DNA from: Peptidiphaga gingivicola
GTDB lineage: Bacteria > Actinomycetota > Actinomycetes > Actinomycetales > Actinomycetaceae
Direction of reading: 5' to 3'
DNA length: 64,000 nt
Assembly (NCBI RefSeq): GCF_001652275.1
Contig: NZ_LVZK01000001.1
Coordinates: forward strand, 992,001-1,056,000
Under the pieces are notes generated by a model. That model saw only the letters and a program-made list of their open reading frames with translations, searched no databases and had not been told where the DNA came from. A program made the translations under genes and the position numbers. Position 1 is the first letter of the stretch. Each line of letters opens with the position of its first letter. Shown in pieces: positions 15,508 to 24,443 of the stretch.

Positions 15508-17127
15508 CTAGTTGACGCTCGCCTTTCCGAGTGTCACCTCGACCTCCCGCTGGGCTCCGTCCGCGCCTGTCACGCTGAGCTTGACCTTGTCGCCGACCTT
15601 CTTCTTCTGAACGGTCTTGGCGAGCTCGGACGAATTCTCGACGGCCTTGCCCTCGATCGCCGTGATGACGTCGCCCTTCACGATCCCGGCTTTCTCGGCG
15701 CCCGACCCCTTGACGAGGCCGGTGACCTGCGCCCCCGACACCCCAGCGGGCGCCTCGGGAATGTCGGGATCCTGCTGAGGAGCCTGGCCGTCCTGATTCG
15801 CCCCGCCGACTGACCTTACCGACACGCCGAGGGCCGCGTTGCGGCCGATGATGTTTCCATCGTCGGTTTCTCCGTTGCGGATCTCCTTCACGGTCTCCAT
15901 GACCTTCGAGATGGGAATGGCGTAGCCGTTGATTTCCTCGGACGTCTTACCCGTCGAAGCGGCAGTGTTGATTCCCACCACCTGGTTGTCGGCGTTCATA
16001 AGCGGCCCCCCGGAGTATCCCGAAACCACATCGGCGTCGGTCTGGATCAGCCCGGTCAGCTTGTTCTTGCTCTCGTTGTTCGAAGCGCTTTGAGCCGTGA
16101 TCGAGCGATTGAGCGCCGTGACTGTGCCCTGAAGCTTGGTCAGGTACCCCTGGCCGTGTCCGTTGCCGACTGCGTATACCGTGTCGCCCGAGTTCGCCGC
16201 CTTCTTCGCGATCGAAGCGGCCTTCAGCTTCTTCGACGGATTCTTGATCTTCAGCACGGCCACATCCTGCGCCGCGTTGTGTCCCACAACCTCGGCCTCA
16301 TACTGGTCGTTCGTGTTCGGGTCGGTGACCGTGACCGTCGTAGAGGCTTGAACCACGTGATAGTTCGTCACGACGACGCCCGACTTGTCGACGACGACTC
16401 CCGTTCCGGCGCCTTCGCCGCCGTTGAGCGCGGAGTTGACGAGAACGACGCCGGGGGCGGAGTTTACGCGCTTTCCTTTGGCTGCCCCGCTGGTGCCCTC
16501 TCCTGCGTCGTCTACCGGGGCCTGATCGGGGACCTGACCCTGTGGGGGCTGCTTAGTCTGCGGAGAGTTCGGCTGGACGGACTGGGCGCTCGACTGGTTC
16601 TCGCGTTCCTCGATCGCCATTCCCGCGAGGCCTCCCAGGACCCCGCCCAGAACCATTCCGGACAGCATGGAGGCCACGAGCGCCGCGGTGGACCACTTAT
16701 GGCGTTTGCGCTTCGTCGACGCCGGAGCGGCTGCCCCGCTCGGGTATCCGCTCATTGACTGGTGGGTGGAAAAGTCTTCCCCGAACTGCTGGCCGAACGC
16801 GTTGCCGTCGGCGCTTTGCTCGGAAAAGCCGGCCCGGGCATGAGCGGGCAGGCCTTCCGTTGCCGGCAGACCTCCCGTGGCCTGGCCCGAGAAAGTCGGC
16901 TCACCGAGCCGGGCCCGAGGGTCCAGGTAGCCGGCGCCTTGGCGCTCCTGACAATCCTGCGGGCGCGGGAATGCAGGCTCAGCCGATCCCGATGCCGACG
17001 GATCCTCAGCCTGGTACGCCGGCCTTTGGTACGCCGCACCGAAGCCTTCCGCCGCATAGCGCGGCAGGGATTGCGTCGGTTCGACATTCTGTGGGCGGAA
17101 CTGTCCCTCGGCGTCCTTCTCGCTCAA
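15508..17127 (-). CDS. Membrane-anchored HtrA-like serine protease with PDZ domain
   Basis: A 539-residue envelope protease. A Pro/Gln/Gly-rich cytoplasmic region (1-145) is followed by one membrane helix (about 146-171), a linker and a trypsin-like domain. The triad appears as NYHVV (His257), AAQDVAVLKI (Asp288) and SGYSGGPL (Ser372). A C-terminal PDZ domain (about 430-535) contains GSGAEKAGIVKGDVITAIEGK. This matches the HtrA/DegP-like S1C group that degrades or refolds damaged envelope proteins. The serine motif has Tyr where DegP has Asn. AGGAGGGG precedes ATG 17127. It lies in an envelope cluster with a second, PDZ-less protease just upstream. Confidence 0.9.
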   Translation of the reverse strand: MSEKDAEGQFRPQNVEPTQSLPRYAAEGFGAAYQRPAYQAEDPSASGSAEPAFPRPQDCQERQGAGYLDPRARLGEPTFSGQATGGLPATEGLPAHARAGFSEQSADGNAFGQQFGEDFSTHQSMSGYPSGAAAPASTKRKRHKWSTAALVASMLSGMVLGGVLGGLAGMAIEERENQSSAQSVQPNSPQTKQPPQGQVPDQAPVDDAGEGTSGAAKGKRVNSAPGVVLVNSALNGGEGAGTGVVVDKSGVVVTNYHVVQASTTVTVTDPNTNDQYEAEVVGHNAAQDVAVLKIKNPSKKLKAASIAKKAANSGDTVYAVGNGHGQGYLTKLQGTVTALNRSITAQSASNNESKNKLTGLIQTDADVVSGYSGGPLMNADNQVVGINTAASTGKTSEEINGYAIPISKVMETVKEIRNGETDDGNIIGRNAALGVSVRSVGGANQDGQAPQQDPDIPEAPAGVSGAQVTGLVKGSGAEKAGIVKGDVITAIEGKAVENSSELAKTVQKKKVGDKVKLSVTGADGAQREVEVTLGKASVN

Positions 17128-17287
17128 TGTCCCCTCCTAGAGGATGCGTTCTCTGTATGTCATGAATAAGTTAACTGCCGGCAACATGGGGCTGCCGGGA
17201 CGTTTCCTGGGAAAATCCAGAGACCGATCCTGTGAGCTTCGTCTTTCGACGGTCTTGTGCGGTTCCGTCTCGCGATTTTCCCCGCGG

Positions 17288-18256
17288 TCACTTGACGACG
17301 GTGTCCTTGGTCGGCTTGCCGCCGAGGACTTCGGTTTTCACCCGCATGACGTCGGATATCGCGATCGACTCGGCCTGCACCTTGGAATCGATGTAGTACC
17401 GCGCATTCATGCCCAGGGTTTGGCCGGTCTTGGGGTTGACGGTAGGTCCGCCGGAGTATCCGGGAACCATGTGGCAGCTCACGAGGAAGGACATGCCGTC
17501 GTACGTGAAGTTGTCGATCGTCGTCGTCCCGCGGTTGCGGGCGACTCCCGTTTGCACATGGCCCGAGGCGGCCGTGGCCCGGCTTTCCGAATCGGGAAAG
17601 CCGAACATGACGGCCGGATCGCCGGGTGCGGGAGGCTTGGCCGCCGGTGTAATCGGCGTGAGCGGGGGAAGGCCGTCGACTTTGAGGATGGCGACGTCGG
17701 TCAGCGGGCTGTAGCCGATCAGGCGGGCGGAATGGGTGCTCCCCTTCTCGGGAATGTAGACCGAAAAAGTGGGCGAAGGATGATTGACGATGTGGTAGTT
17801 CGTTGCAATAATCCCTGACGAATCCAGAATCATCGCGGCTCCGCGCATTGTTTCGCGTCCGTAGGTCGTTGTTATTCGAGCCAAACCTGTAACGCCGTTG
17901 GTTGGCGTGGGAGTCGGTTCGGGAGACGCCGGCTGGTAGAAGTTGGGCGTCTTGCGGGCTGTGGGGGAGGGCGGGGCGGACGCCTTCGGAGTCGAAGGAG
18001 TGGCTGCGAAACTGGTGGACCGATTGACGACCGACTCGACCTTCGGACTTGCCGACGACTGGGAGAACGCTGTGGTAAGCCCCACAAGTCCGATGGCGAT
18101 GAGTGCAAAGACGCAGAATATCGCCGCGGCTATCGACGAGCGAGGAGACTGAACGTCCTCTTCCGGCCGGAGGCTGGCATTTGTCAGCCACGATGGCGCT
18201 GCCGCCCCCTCCTGCGCCTCCTGCGGCTCAGCGCGTGGCGCGTCGTTCGCTCTCAT
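17288..18256 (-). CDS. Membrane-anchored trypsin-like serine protease without PDZ
   Basis: A 322-residue paralogue of the neighbouring HtrA-like protein. One membrane helix (about 41-64) follows a short cytoplasmic tail; a Ser/Pro/Thr-rich stalk (65-120) leads to the protease domain. The triad is NYHIV (His155), PLTDVAILKV (Asp187) and PGYSGGP (Ser268). There is no PDZ domain, so substrate choice must differ. Two cysteine-free barrels are likely, but Cys261 sits near the active serine. The ribosome site for ATG 18256 is weak. Gene order suggests joint envelope quality control with the PDZ protease; that is inference. Confidence 0.88.
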   Translation of the reverse strand: MRANDAPRAEPQEAQEGAAAPSWLTNASLRPEEDVQSPRSSIAAAIFCVFALIAIGLVGLTTAFSQSSASPKVESVVNRSTSFAATPSTPKASAPPSPTARKTPNFYQPASPEPTPTPTNGVTGLARITTTYGRETMRGAAMILDSSGIIATNYHIVNHPSPTFSVYIPEKGSTHSARLIGYSPLTDVAILKVDGLPPLTPITPAAKPPAPGDPAVMFGFPDSESRATAASGHVQTGVARNRGTTTIDNFTYDGMSFLVSCHMVPGYSGGPTVNPKTGQTLGMNARYYIDSKVQAESIAISDVMRVKTEVLGGKPTKDTVVK

Positions 18257-18376
18257 CTAGTGTTCTGTCCTTTGTCCGTTACATGTCCTCTCAACACTAT
18301 AGCCTCCAAAGGCGACGCAACGCTGCCTGGTGATGGTTGTCATCCTTCCCTCGCACGGACAATTTAAAGGGACGTG

Positions 18377-18414
18377 AAAGGGCGCCGCAAGCGATGTCGC
18401 TCGCGGCACCCTTT
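18377..18414 (-). terminator. Terminator of the Ser/Gly/Gln-rich membrane protein gene
   Basis: A near-perfect 18-bp stem (only G-U type mismatches) with a 2-nt loop lies downstream of the minus-strand gene that ends at 18452. TTTAAATT appears a few bases beyond. Confidence 0.75.
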
Positions 18415-18451
18415 GCCCAGGAGCCCGCGTATCCGCCGGGCATTCCACCTG

Positions 18452-19159
18452 TCAGCCGGTCGGCGTTTGTCCGCCCGAGCTGTCCGTCCCACCGGAGCCG
18501 TCCGTCCCGCCCGAGCTCTGCCCGTCGGTTCCTTGAGTCTGGCTTGAATCCTGCTGGCCGTCCGACCCCTTCTGCTGTTGATTTTGCTTGTTCTTGGTGG
18601 CGTTCTTCCCCCATTTCGAAGACTTTTTGCCGCTGGATCCCTGGCTGCCCGAATCCTGCTGATTGCCGCCCTGTCCGTCCGACGGCGGCTGGGGCCCTCC
18701 TCCGCCGTCCGGCGGTTGGGGCATGTTGCCCGAAGGCGGCTGCGGCTTGCCGTTTCCGGCTTTGCCTGCGCCCGAATTCCAACTGCTGTTGCCGTGCGAC
18801 GAATCGTTGGTCAGGGCGTTCACGCCTGCCATCGTTGCGCCGCCGACGACGATTCCGGCGACGCCGGCTGCGGCCAGGGCTCTCGTCGGCCATCGACGCT
18901 TCGCTTTTTTCTTCTCGCCGACGGCTGCCGCGGACGAATCCGCGGCTTCGGCTGAATCTGCGTGGTCGGATGCCGCATCGACCGACGCCGCTTCGGCGGT
19001 CGGAAGCGGCGCGGTCGCGCTCGGTGCGTCGCTCACTCCCGCCGCGTCGCCCGCTTTCGGCGCGCCCGGGAGTTCCGAGGAGCCGAACGGCCGGCTGGCC
19101 CCCGTCGGCCCGTGGGCCTCAAAATCCGCCGAATTCGTGCGGTTGTCCTTGTCGCTCAC
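18452..19159 (-). CDS. Membrane-anchored low-complexity protein
   Basis: A 235-residue protein. An acidic, Ala/Ser-rich N-terminal half (about 1-90) ends in basic residues KKKAKRRW, then one membrane helix (about 95-118) and an exported tail rich in Gly, Gln, Ser, Pro and Asn with PQPPSG/PQPPDG and SSGGTDGSGG repeats. No fold or catalytic site is seen. GTG 19159 (VSDKDN) is chosen because GGAGGAG precedes it; upstream in-frame codons lack one. The Ser/Thr-rich tail could be a PMT substrate, since the O-mannosyltransferase gene is next upstream; this is inference. Confidence 0.75.
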   Translation of the reverse strand: MSDKDNRTNSADFEAHGPTGASRPFGSSELPGAPKAGDAAGVSDAPSATAPLPTAEAASVDAASDHADSAEAADSSAAAVGEKKKAKRRWPTRALAAAGVAGIVVGGATMAGVNALTNDSSHGNSSWNSGAGKAGNGKPQPPSGNMPQPPDGGGGPQPPSDGQGGNQQDSGSQGSSGKKSSKWGKNATKNKQNQQQKGSDGQQDSSQTQGTDGQSSGGTDGSGGTDSSGGQTPTG

Positions 19160-19297
19160 ATTCTCCTCCAAAAGAACTGTCTTTGTTTTGACGTGACTAT
19201 TCAAATGGAGTTTCCGTGATGTTTTTATGAAGTTTCCTGTGAATTGATTGTGCAATACTTCCTTTGGGCGACAGGCGTTTCGATCCCGGGGCGGGCG

Positions 19298-21679
19298 TCA
19301 GATCCAGCTGGGCAGCCACATGTGCAACTGCCAGAAGCTGTGCGAGATGTTCTGCCCCGTCCACAGGGGGTACCAGAACGCGGCCGCGGCGACTATGACC
19401 GCCGTAACCAGCCCGACGAAGAAGACTCCCGTCCTGCGCCTGGCGGGCGGTTCCCACCACTGCTTTTGCGGAGGGGCGGCGACGTAAGGAACAGCGGGGT
19501 TCGGCGAATGGAACTCGGGCGGCACATCGGGGGCCGGCGGAGGGGGCCCGGGCGCATGCCAAGAAAGGGGCGCGTCGGCTCCTGCGGCGATCGCTTCGCC
19601 TGCACTCGGCTCGAACCGATTCGTCTGGTTGTGCTCGGGGTGCGATGACACCGCGCCCGAAGAGAACGCTTTCGTGTCCGAGGGCGGCGTCGCTGTATTC
19701 GGCGGGTGCGCGGCTGCGTTTGGGGAGGGCGCTGCGTTCGAGGCGGGCGCTGCGTTTGGGGAGAGCGTTTCCGCGTTCGAGGGGAACGCTTCCGTGTTTG
19801 GAAAGGCCGCGGGCGCGCCTGGGAAATACTGCGCTGCCGAATTCGGGGGAAGCGTCGGCGTCGCATTTGGCGCCCGGGGCGTTCCGGGGAGCGGCTGCGG
19901 GATCGCGCCCGGCGGCAGGGGTTCGTCGTCGAAACGGACGGCGATGGCGTTGCGCAGCTGGGAGCGCGCGCCGGCGGGGAGGGGAACGCTCTGTCGACGA
20001 ACGGGGCGGGTTGGGCCCGAGATGAAGCCAAAGGACAGGCGTGGCTGCCCCGAGTGCGCCCGCCCGACGATCTGTTCAGCCACGCCGACGGCGAAGGTCA
20101 GCGCCAAAACCACGTAGGGCAGGAAAGCAACGGCGTAGAACTGGAAGATTGTGCGGTTCGTGTAGGAGATCCAGGGGACCCACATTGCGCCGTACCCTGC
20201 GAGTATCGCCCACGCACGCCAGTCTCTGTGTTTAAAGGCGGCTAGGACGACGACGATGAGCGCCGCAAGCCCGAGCCACCACACCGCCACGTTGCCGATG
20301 GACGTTATCGCCTCCACGCACGAATGCGCCCCGCATTTATTGGGGGCCTTGTCAGTGCCGAGCCAATAAAAGGAGACTGGGCGGCGCTGGATGATCCAGT
20401 CCCACATCTGGGACTGGTAATCGTGGTGGGACGACAGCGTGTGGTGGAAATGCCACATGTCCTTGTGGTAGAGGATGAAGGAGTTGACGGCGTCGGGGGC
20501 CCCGGTCAGCGGGAGGTCCTCTCCGCGTTCGGCGGCTTCCTTCGCCAGTTGACGGCCCCACGAGCGGGAGTCGGCAAACCAGGGGATCCACGCTGCGAGA
20601 TAGGCGGCAACCGCCGCCGGAACCAATGTGAAAAAGGCGGGCAGGCCGTCTCTGAACACTCCGGCGCCGAACCACAGCCGAACGCCGGCGATGCGGCGCG
20701 CCGAAAGGCTCCATGCGAAAGCCGCAAGGCCGAAGACGGCGACCGCGTAGATGGCCGACCACTTCACGCCGCCCGCAAAGCCGAGAAAGATGCCTGCGGC
20801 CAGGAGCCACGGACGTCCGACGACGCGAGGCCCCCAGGGGTCCGCCGGAACGTGAGGCGCCCCCGGTGCCCTCGATAGAGAGCGGAATCCTCCTCGGGCC
20901 ACCCGTTTGGCGAGCTTCGCCCGCGAATGCTCTCGATCGAGGAGCAGGGCCCAAAAACCTAGAAGCACGAAATAAGCCAAGATGTTGTCGAGGATTCCGG
21001 TGCGCGACATGACGATTCCCATGCCGTCGAGCGCCATGGCGATTCCCGCGAATCCGGCCAGAAGAGGGGAGCGAAACATGCGCATCGCTATTCGGGCGAC
21101 GAGGATCACCGCGAGCACGCCCACAATTGCGGTGGAGAAGCGCCAGCCGACGCCGTTGTCCGATCCGAACATCCATTGGCCCGCGGCCATGATCCATTTG
21201 CCCAGCGGCGGGTGGACGACCTTGTCAGCGCTGTCCTTCAAAGCGGAATAGTCGCCTTTGAGGAAGAGCTCGTTCGCCTTCTCCGCTCCCTCCCACGTGC
21301 CTTCGTAGCCCTTGCGCAGCAAGGAAAAGGCGCCCTTGACGTAGTAGGTTTCGTCGAAGATGATCGCGTGCGGGTGGTTGAGGTTCCAAAAACGAGTGAC
21401 GAAGGCTGCGAGGGCCGCGATTCCGGCGGCGATCCAGCCCTGTCTGCGGATTTTGAGGGGGAGCTTCACCCCGATCGGCAGGAGGCCCAGCCTTCCCCGA
21501 AGATCGTTTTCGTAGGCTTCGGCGTCCTTGGCCTCCAGAGGCATGCCGGGATCTCTCTGGGAGTCGGGCGAAGGGCGCCGTTTCTGCTTGACGGCTTGGG
21601 CGGGCCCTTGCGCGGGGTGAGTTTGCCCGGGGTCGTTTTCGCCCTGCTGGCTGCTGGGGGTCGTGTCCTTTTCGCTCAC
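19298..21679 (-). CDS. Protein O-mannosyltransferase (PMT family) with low-complexity insertion
   Basis: A 793-residue polytopic glycosyltransferase of the dolichyl/polyprenyl-phosphate-mannose protein mannosyltransferase family. It transfers mannose to Ser/Thr of proteins leaving the cell through Sec. The catalytic Asp-Glu pair is in the first external loop, [13 protein letters not shown] (D109, E110), followed by the family-typical VVHPPLGKW and about ten membrane helices. Near the C-terminus, about 170 Pro/Ala/Asn/Ser-rich residues (roughly 560-735, with [12 protein letters not shown]-like repeats) are inserted before the last helix; actinobacterial homologues usually have only a short loop there. 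The N-terminus is a Gln/Pro-rich cytoplasmic tail. Divergent from rsmI. Confidence 0.9.
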   Translation of the reverse strand: MSEKDTTPSSQQGENDPGQTHPAQGPAQAVKQKRRPSPDSQRDPGMPLEAKDAEAYENDLRGRLGLLPIGVKLPLKIRRQGWIAAGIAALAAFVTRFWNLNHPHAIIFDETYYVKGAFSLLRKGYEGTWEGAEKANELFLKGDYSALKDSADKVVHPPLGKWIMAAGQWMFGSDNGVGWRFSTAIVGVLAVILVARIAMRMFRSPLLAGFAGIAMALDGMGIVMSRTGILDNILAYFVLLGFWALLLDREHSRAKLAKRVARGGFRSLSRAPGAPHVPADPWGPRVVGRPWLLAAGIFLGFAGGVKWSAIYAVAVFGLAAFAWSLSARRIAGVRLWFGAGVFRDGLPAFFTLVPAAVAAYLAAWIPWFADSRSWGRQLAKEAAERGEDLPLTGAPDAVNSFILYHKDMWHFHHTLSSHHDYQSQMWDWIIQRRPVSFYWLGTDKAPNKCGAHSCVEAITSIGNVAVWWLGLAALIVVVLAAFKHRDWRAWAILAGYGAMWVPWISYTNRTIFQFYAVAFLPYVVLALTFAVGVAEQIVGRAHSGQPRLSFGFISGPTRPVRRQSVPLPAGARSQLRNAIAVRFDDEPLPPGAIPQPLPGTPRAPNATPTLPPNSAAQYFPGAPAAFPNTEAFPSNAETLSPNAAPASNAAPSPNAAAHPPNTATPPSDTKAFSSGAVSSHPEHNQTNRFEPSAGEAIAAGADAPLSWHAPGPPPPAPDVPPEFHSPNPAVPYVAAPPQKQWWEPPARRRTGVFFVGLVTAVIVAAAAFWYPLWTGQNISHSFWQLHMWLPSWI

Positions 21680-21759
21680 GGGGTGAGTCTACCCGGGGCG
21701 ACTCAGCCTGTGTCGGATGCGTTTGGAATAGTTGTGCCCACGGGATCGGTGAAATAGTT

Positions 21760-22599
21760 ATGCCTATGAGACCACCGATAGTTTTGGCTGCGACGCCCAT
21801 CGGCAATGACGGGGACGCGTCCGCTCGCCTGCGCGGTGAGCTTGAAAAGGCTGACGTCGTCGCCGCCGAGGACACCCGGCGCCTCCTCAATCTCGCCGGG
21901 CGGCTCGGCATCGCGGTTCGCGGGCGGGTTCTCTCTTTCCACGAGCACAACGAAGCCGATCGGGCGCCCGTTCTCCTTGGCCTTGCGCGTGAGGGAAAGC
22001 GAGTCGTGGTCGTGAGCGACGCCGGCATGCCTTCGGTTTCCGACCCCGGATACAGGCTCGTGGCGCTCGCTGCGTGCTCAGGCGTCGACGTCGAAGTGGT
22101 TCCGGGGCCCTCCGCGGTGTTGACGGCTCTGGCCGTTTCGGGGCTGGCCACGGACCGTTTTTGCTTCGAGGGCTTCCTGCCCCGCAAGGCGGGCGAGCTG
22201 GCCGCGGCGATCCGGGGGCTGAAGTCTGAAGGGCGCACGATGGTCTTCTTCGAGTCCCCGCGCCGTCTGGGCGCCGCTCTGCGCGCCATGTGCGAAGGAT
22301 TCGGCTCGGACAGGCCCGCGTGCGTGTGCAGGGAGTTGACGAAGGTCCATCAGGAGATCGCGCGGGGTTCGCTGGGGGAGCTCGCCGAGCGTTTTTCCGG
22401 AGAGGTTCTGGGCGAGATCGCCGTCGTCGTTGCAGGTGCGCCTCGAAAGGAGGCCGACGTCGAAGCGTCGGTCGCCGAGGTCCTCGCCCTCGCGGACGCC
22501 GGTCTCCGGCTCAAGGACGCCGCCGCCCACGTCGCCCGCCGCGTCGGCCTGCGAAAGAAAGACCTGTACGACGCCGCGGCTGCGGCGCGCGCCGTCTGA
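21760..22599 (+). CDS. rsmI: 16S rRNA (cytidine1402-2'-O)-methyltransferase
   Basis: A 279-residue SAM-dependent enzyme that 2'-O-methylates C1402 in the ribosomal P site, together with RsmH at the base. Family motifs seen: [13 protein letters not shown] at the N-terminus, [50 protein letters not shown], and the C-terminal helical region. Length is normal. Start is ATG 21760 or 21766; neither has a clear ribosome site, and the divergent spacer to the PMT gene is only 80 bp. The rsmI/PMT pairing is common in actinobacteria. Confidence 0.93.
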   Translation: MPMRPPIVLAATPIGNDGDASARLRGELEKADVVAAEDTRRLLNLAGRLGIAVRGRVLSFHEHNEADRAPVLLGLAREGKRVVVVSDAGMPSVSDPGYRLVALAACSGVDVEVVPGPSAVLTALAVSGLATDRFCFEGFLPRKAGELAAAIRGLKSEGRTMVFFESPRRLGAALRAMCEGFGSDRPACVCRELTKVHQEIARGSLGELAERFSGEVLGEIAVVVAGAPRKEADVEASVAEVLALADAGLRLKDAAAHVARRVGLRKKDLYDAAAAARAV

Positions 22600-22809
22600 T
22601 CCGGCCGAGGCTCTTCGACTCCGCTTGCGCCTCTCGGCTCTCGCCCGGGGCTCCTTGGACAGGTTTGCGTCTTTTGAGTTTTCGGCCCGAATTTGCGGTT
22701 TCCCCGGATTTCGGACGGCCGTGTCAGCCGGTTTCCGAGCAAATGCCCACGACTTCCCTTGCAATTACGCACCATTGTCTTTGCGAAATGGCTTCACAAA
22801 GCGAAGCAG

Positions 22810-22828
22810 TCAGGCTATCCTTACTTTG
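22810..22828 (+). promoter_or_regulatory. Putative DtxR/IdeR-type iron box overlapping a -10 element
   Basis: The bases TCAGGCTATCCTTACTTTG match 12 of 19 positions of the DtxR/IdeR consensus as I know it. The site covers TATCCT (22816-22821), a plausible -10, with TTCACA about 18 bp upstream. It lies about 25 bp before the start of the gene at 22852. Confidence 0.4.
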
Positions 22829-22851
22829 ACGCTTCTTTTCGTGGAGGTACC

Positions 22852-23721
22852 TTGAATCCGAATCTGTCGCTCTTCCCCGGCCGCACGTCGGTCGATCAAG
22901 AGGTCTGGGATGCCCGCAAACGCTCGTGTGCCCATCGGCTCCTGAACGGCGCCGGCCAGGCGATGCTGGTGGCTTACCGCGAGGAGCCAGCGCTCAATCT
23001 GACGGCCGTCGCGCACGGCATTGCGGCGGACGGAAGCCTGGTCGTCGCCACCGCCGAGCCTGTGCTCGTCGAAGCTCTTGCAAATCGCGACGTCTGCGCA
23101 ATGGACGTTCGCGTGTCGATAGAAAAAGAGTCGCCCGATCCGACGGTTGAAATCGTGGCGTCCGCCGTGCATTTCCTTGGAACGGCGCGATGGCTCTCCC
23201 TCGAGGAAACGACCGAGGCCGTTGCAGCGGGAGTGCTTCCCGACGACGTCGCCGCGATCGCTTCGGCCCCGCGAGGCTGCCTCGCCGTCGTGTCGATGGA
23301 GCGGGTGCTGCTGCACGATGCGGCCGGAGTCACGCCGGTCTCCTGGGAAGAAGTGTGTCGCCAGCACCACGAGGCCGAGGCGGAAGCCGTGGACGGGGGC
23401 GATCTTTTCGCAGACAGTTTCGGTGAACTCGTCGGCTTGGACGTTCTTTCCTCTTTCGGGTGCGACGCCGTCAATGAGTTGTTCGGCGCGGTGACGCTTG
23501 GCATCGTTCCGGGGGCGCTGCTTGCGCGCCAGCCCGTCCGCATTGGCTGTGAGCATGTGCAGACCGCGGTTCTCTGCGTCGACATCGACAGGGCGGGATT
23601 GACGCTCATGCGCGTCAGCCGCGAAGAAGCTGTGACCGCCTTTGTCCCCTTTGCAGCCTCAATCGTCAGAGGAGACGAGCTCGCCCGTGAGATCGGGCGT
23701 CTTATGGAGCTTGGTTCCTGA
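22852..23721 (+). CDS. Putative split-barrel/DUF2470-like protein
   Basis: A 289-residue soluble protein. The N-terminal half (about 20-120) has the alternating strands of an FMN-binding split barrel (AMLVAYREEPALNLTAVAHG, DGSLVVAT, EIVASAVHFLG). The last ~80 residues end in VDIDRAGLTLMRVSREEAVTAFVPF and a short helix, which resembles the DUF2470 domain found in haem-utilisation proteins of the HugZ type. This assignment is by pattern only. TTG 22852 is chosen because GTGGAGGT lies just upstream. A candidate iron-box over its promoter supports a role in iron or haem metabolism. Confidence 0.6.
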   Translation: MNPNLSLFPGRTSVDQEVWDARKRSCAHRLLNGAGQAMLVAYREEPALNLTAVAHGIAADGSLVVATAEPVLVEALANRDVCAMDVRVSIEKESPDPTVEIVASAVHFLGTARWLSLEETTEAVAAGVLPDDVAAIASAPRGCLAVVSMERVLLHDAAGVTPVSWEEVCRQHHEAEAEAVDGGDLFADSFGELVGLDVLSSFGCDAVNELFGAVTLGIVPGALLARQPVRIGCEHVQTAVLCVDIDRAGLTLMRVSREEAVTAFVPFAASIVRGDELAREIGRLMELGS

Positions 23722-23754
23722 CCTTAGCGGATCCAGCGTCAGAAGCCAAAGAAA

Positions 23755-23788
23755 ATGCGGGGACCCCGAGTGCGCGGGGTCCCCGCAT
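23755..23788. terminator. Bidirectional terminator hairpin
   Basis: A perfect 14-bp stem (ATGCGGGGACCCCG and complement) with a 6-nt loop sits between the convergent DUF2470-like and DUF1540 genes. GAAAA precedes and TTCGCTTT follows. Confidence 0.85.
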
Positions 23789-23839
23789 CGTTCGCTTTGA
23801 CGGAAGCGTGTGCCGACGGGCGCGTCGCCCGATTAGCGG

Positions 23840-24097
23840 CTACCGTGCCTCGAAGGCTGCGCAGGCGGCGTCGGCGGTGACGTCGATGGACGCCGCCGTG
23901 CACACGAGGTCGGAATTGTGGACGCACTCGAGGCGCTGGCATGCGCCGACGAGACCGTTCGCGGCAACCGAACGGCGGGCGTCGAGCTTGGCGAAGGTTG
24001 CGCAGCCGCGCTCACCCATCGTCATTGCGACTGTGCAGCCGCCGTTGTTGAAGGAGCATGCGGTTGCCGCACACGTGGAAACAAGTGTCTGGGCCAT
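23840..24097 (-). CDS. Cys-rich protein with two DUF1540 repeats
   Basis: An 85-residue protein built from two copies of the DUF1540 pattern: residues ~9-34 (CAATACSFNNGGCTV...CATF) and ~53-82 (CQRLECVHNSDLVCTAASI...CAAF). Each has four cysteines in the same order, suggesting a small metal-binding or disulphide-stabilised fold. DUF1540 has no settled function. AGAGG precedes ATG 24097. Duplicated DUF1540 proteins are typical of actinobacteria. Confidence 0.85.
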   Translation of the reverse strand: MAQTLVSTCAATACSFNNGGCTVAMTMGERGCATFAKLDARRSVAANGLVGACQRLECVHNSDLVCTAASIDVTADAACAAFEAR

Positions 24098-24443
24098 GAT
24101 GAACCTCTTTCAGATAGAAGACGGCGAAGCGGCTCTATCGCCGTACGAAGCTTGAACACCTTCAATCTATGCCCGTTCGACGGCGGCGGATAGGAAGGGA
24201 AGGGCCACCTCACCGTTGCTGTTTCGAGTTTTGCCAGGCCGCCCTAACCTGCCGATTTCTTTGATCCGATGCCGTTTTGCGCAAGAGCTGCATTCGGATG
24301 TCGTTTTATGCGCAAATAGCGTCACGTTAAACGTCACATTCTCTAGCTCTTTTCGCGGAAGCTCGCGGATAAATAGACAGCCGAGACCCTTGCGAAATTC
24401 GAGCTTCTCTCCAGCGGGCTTGCGCAGGCCGTTCTTCTCGCCG
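24098..24443. other. 346-bp spacer without a gene
   Basis: Lies upstream of the DUF1540 gene and downstream of the HAD phosphatase gene. It is less GC-rich than its surroundings. A CGTCACGTTAAACGTCAC stretch (two CGTCAC copies around 24320-24340) could be part of a promoter or operator for DUF1540. I see no RNA or coding signal. Confidence 0.4.
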
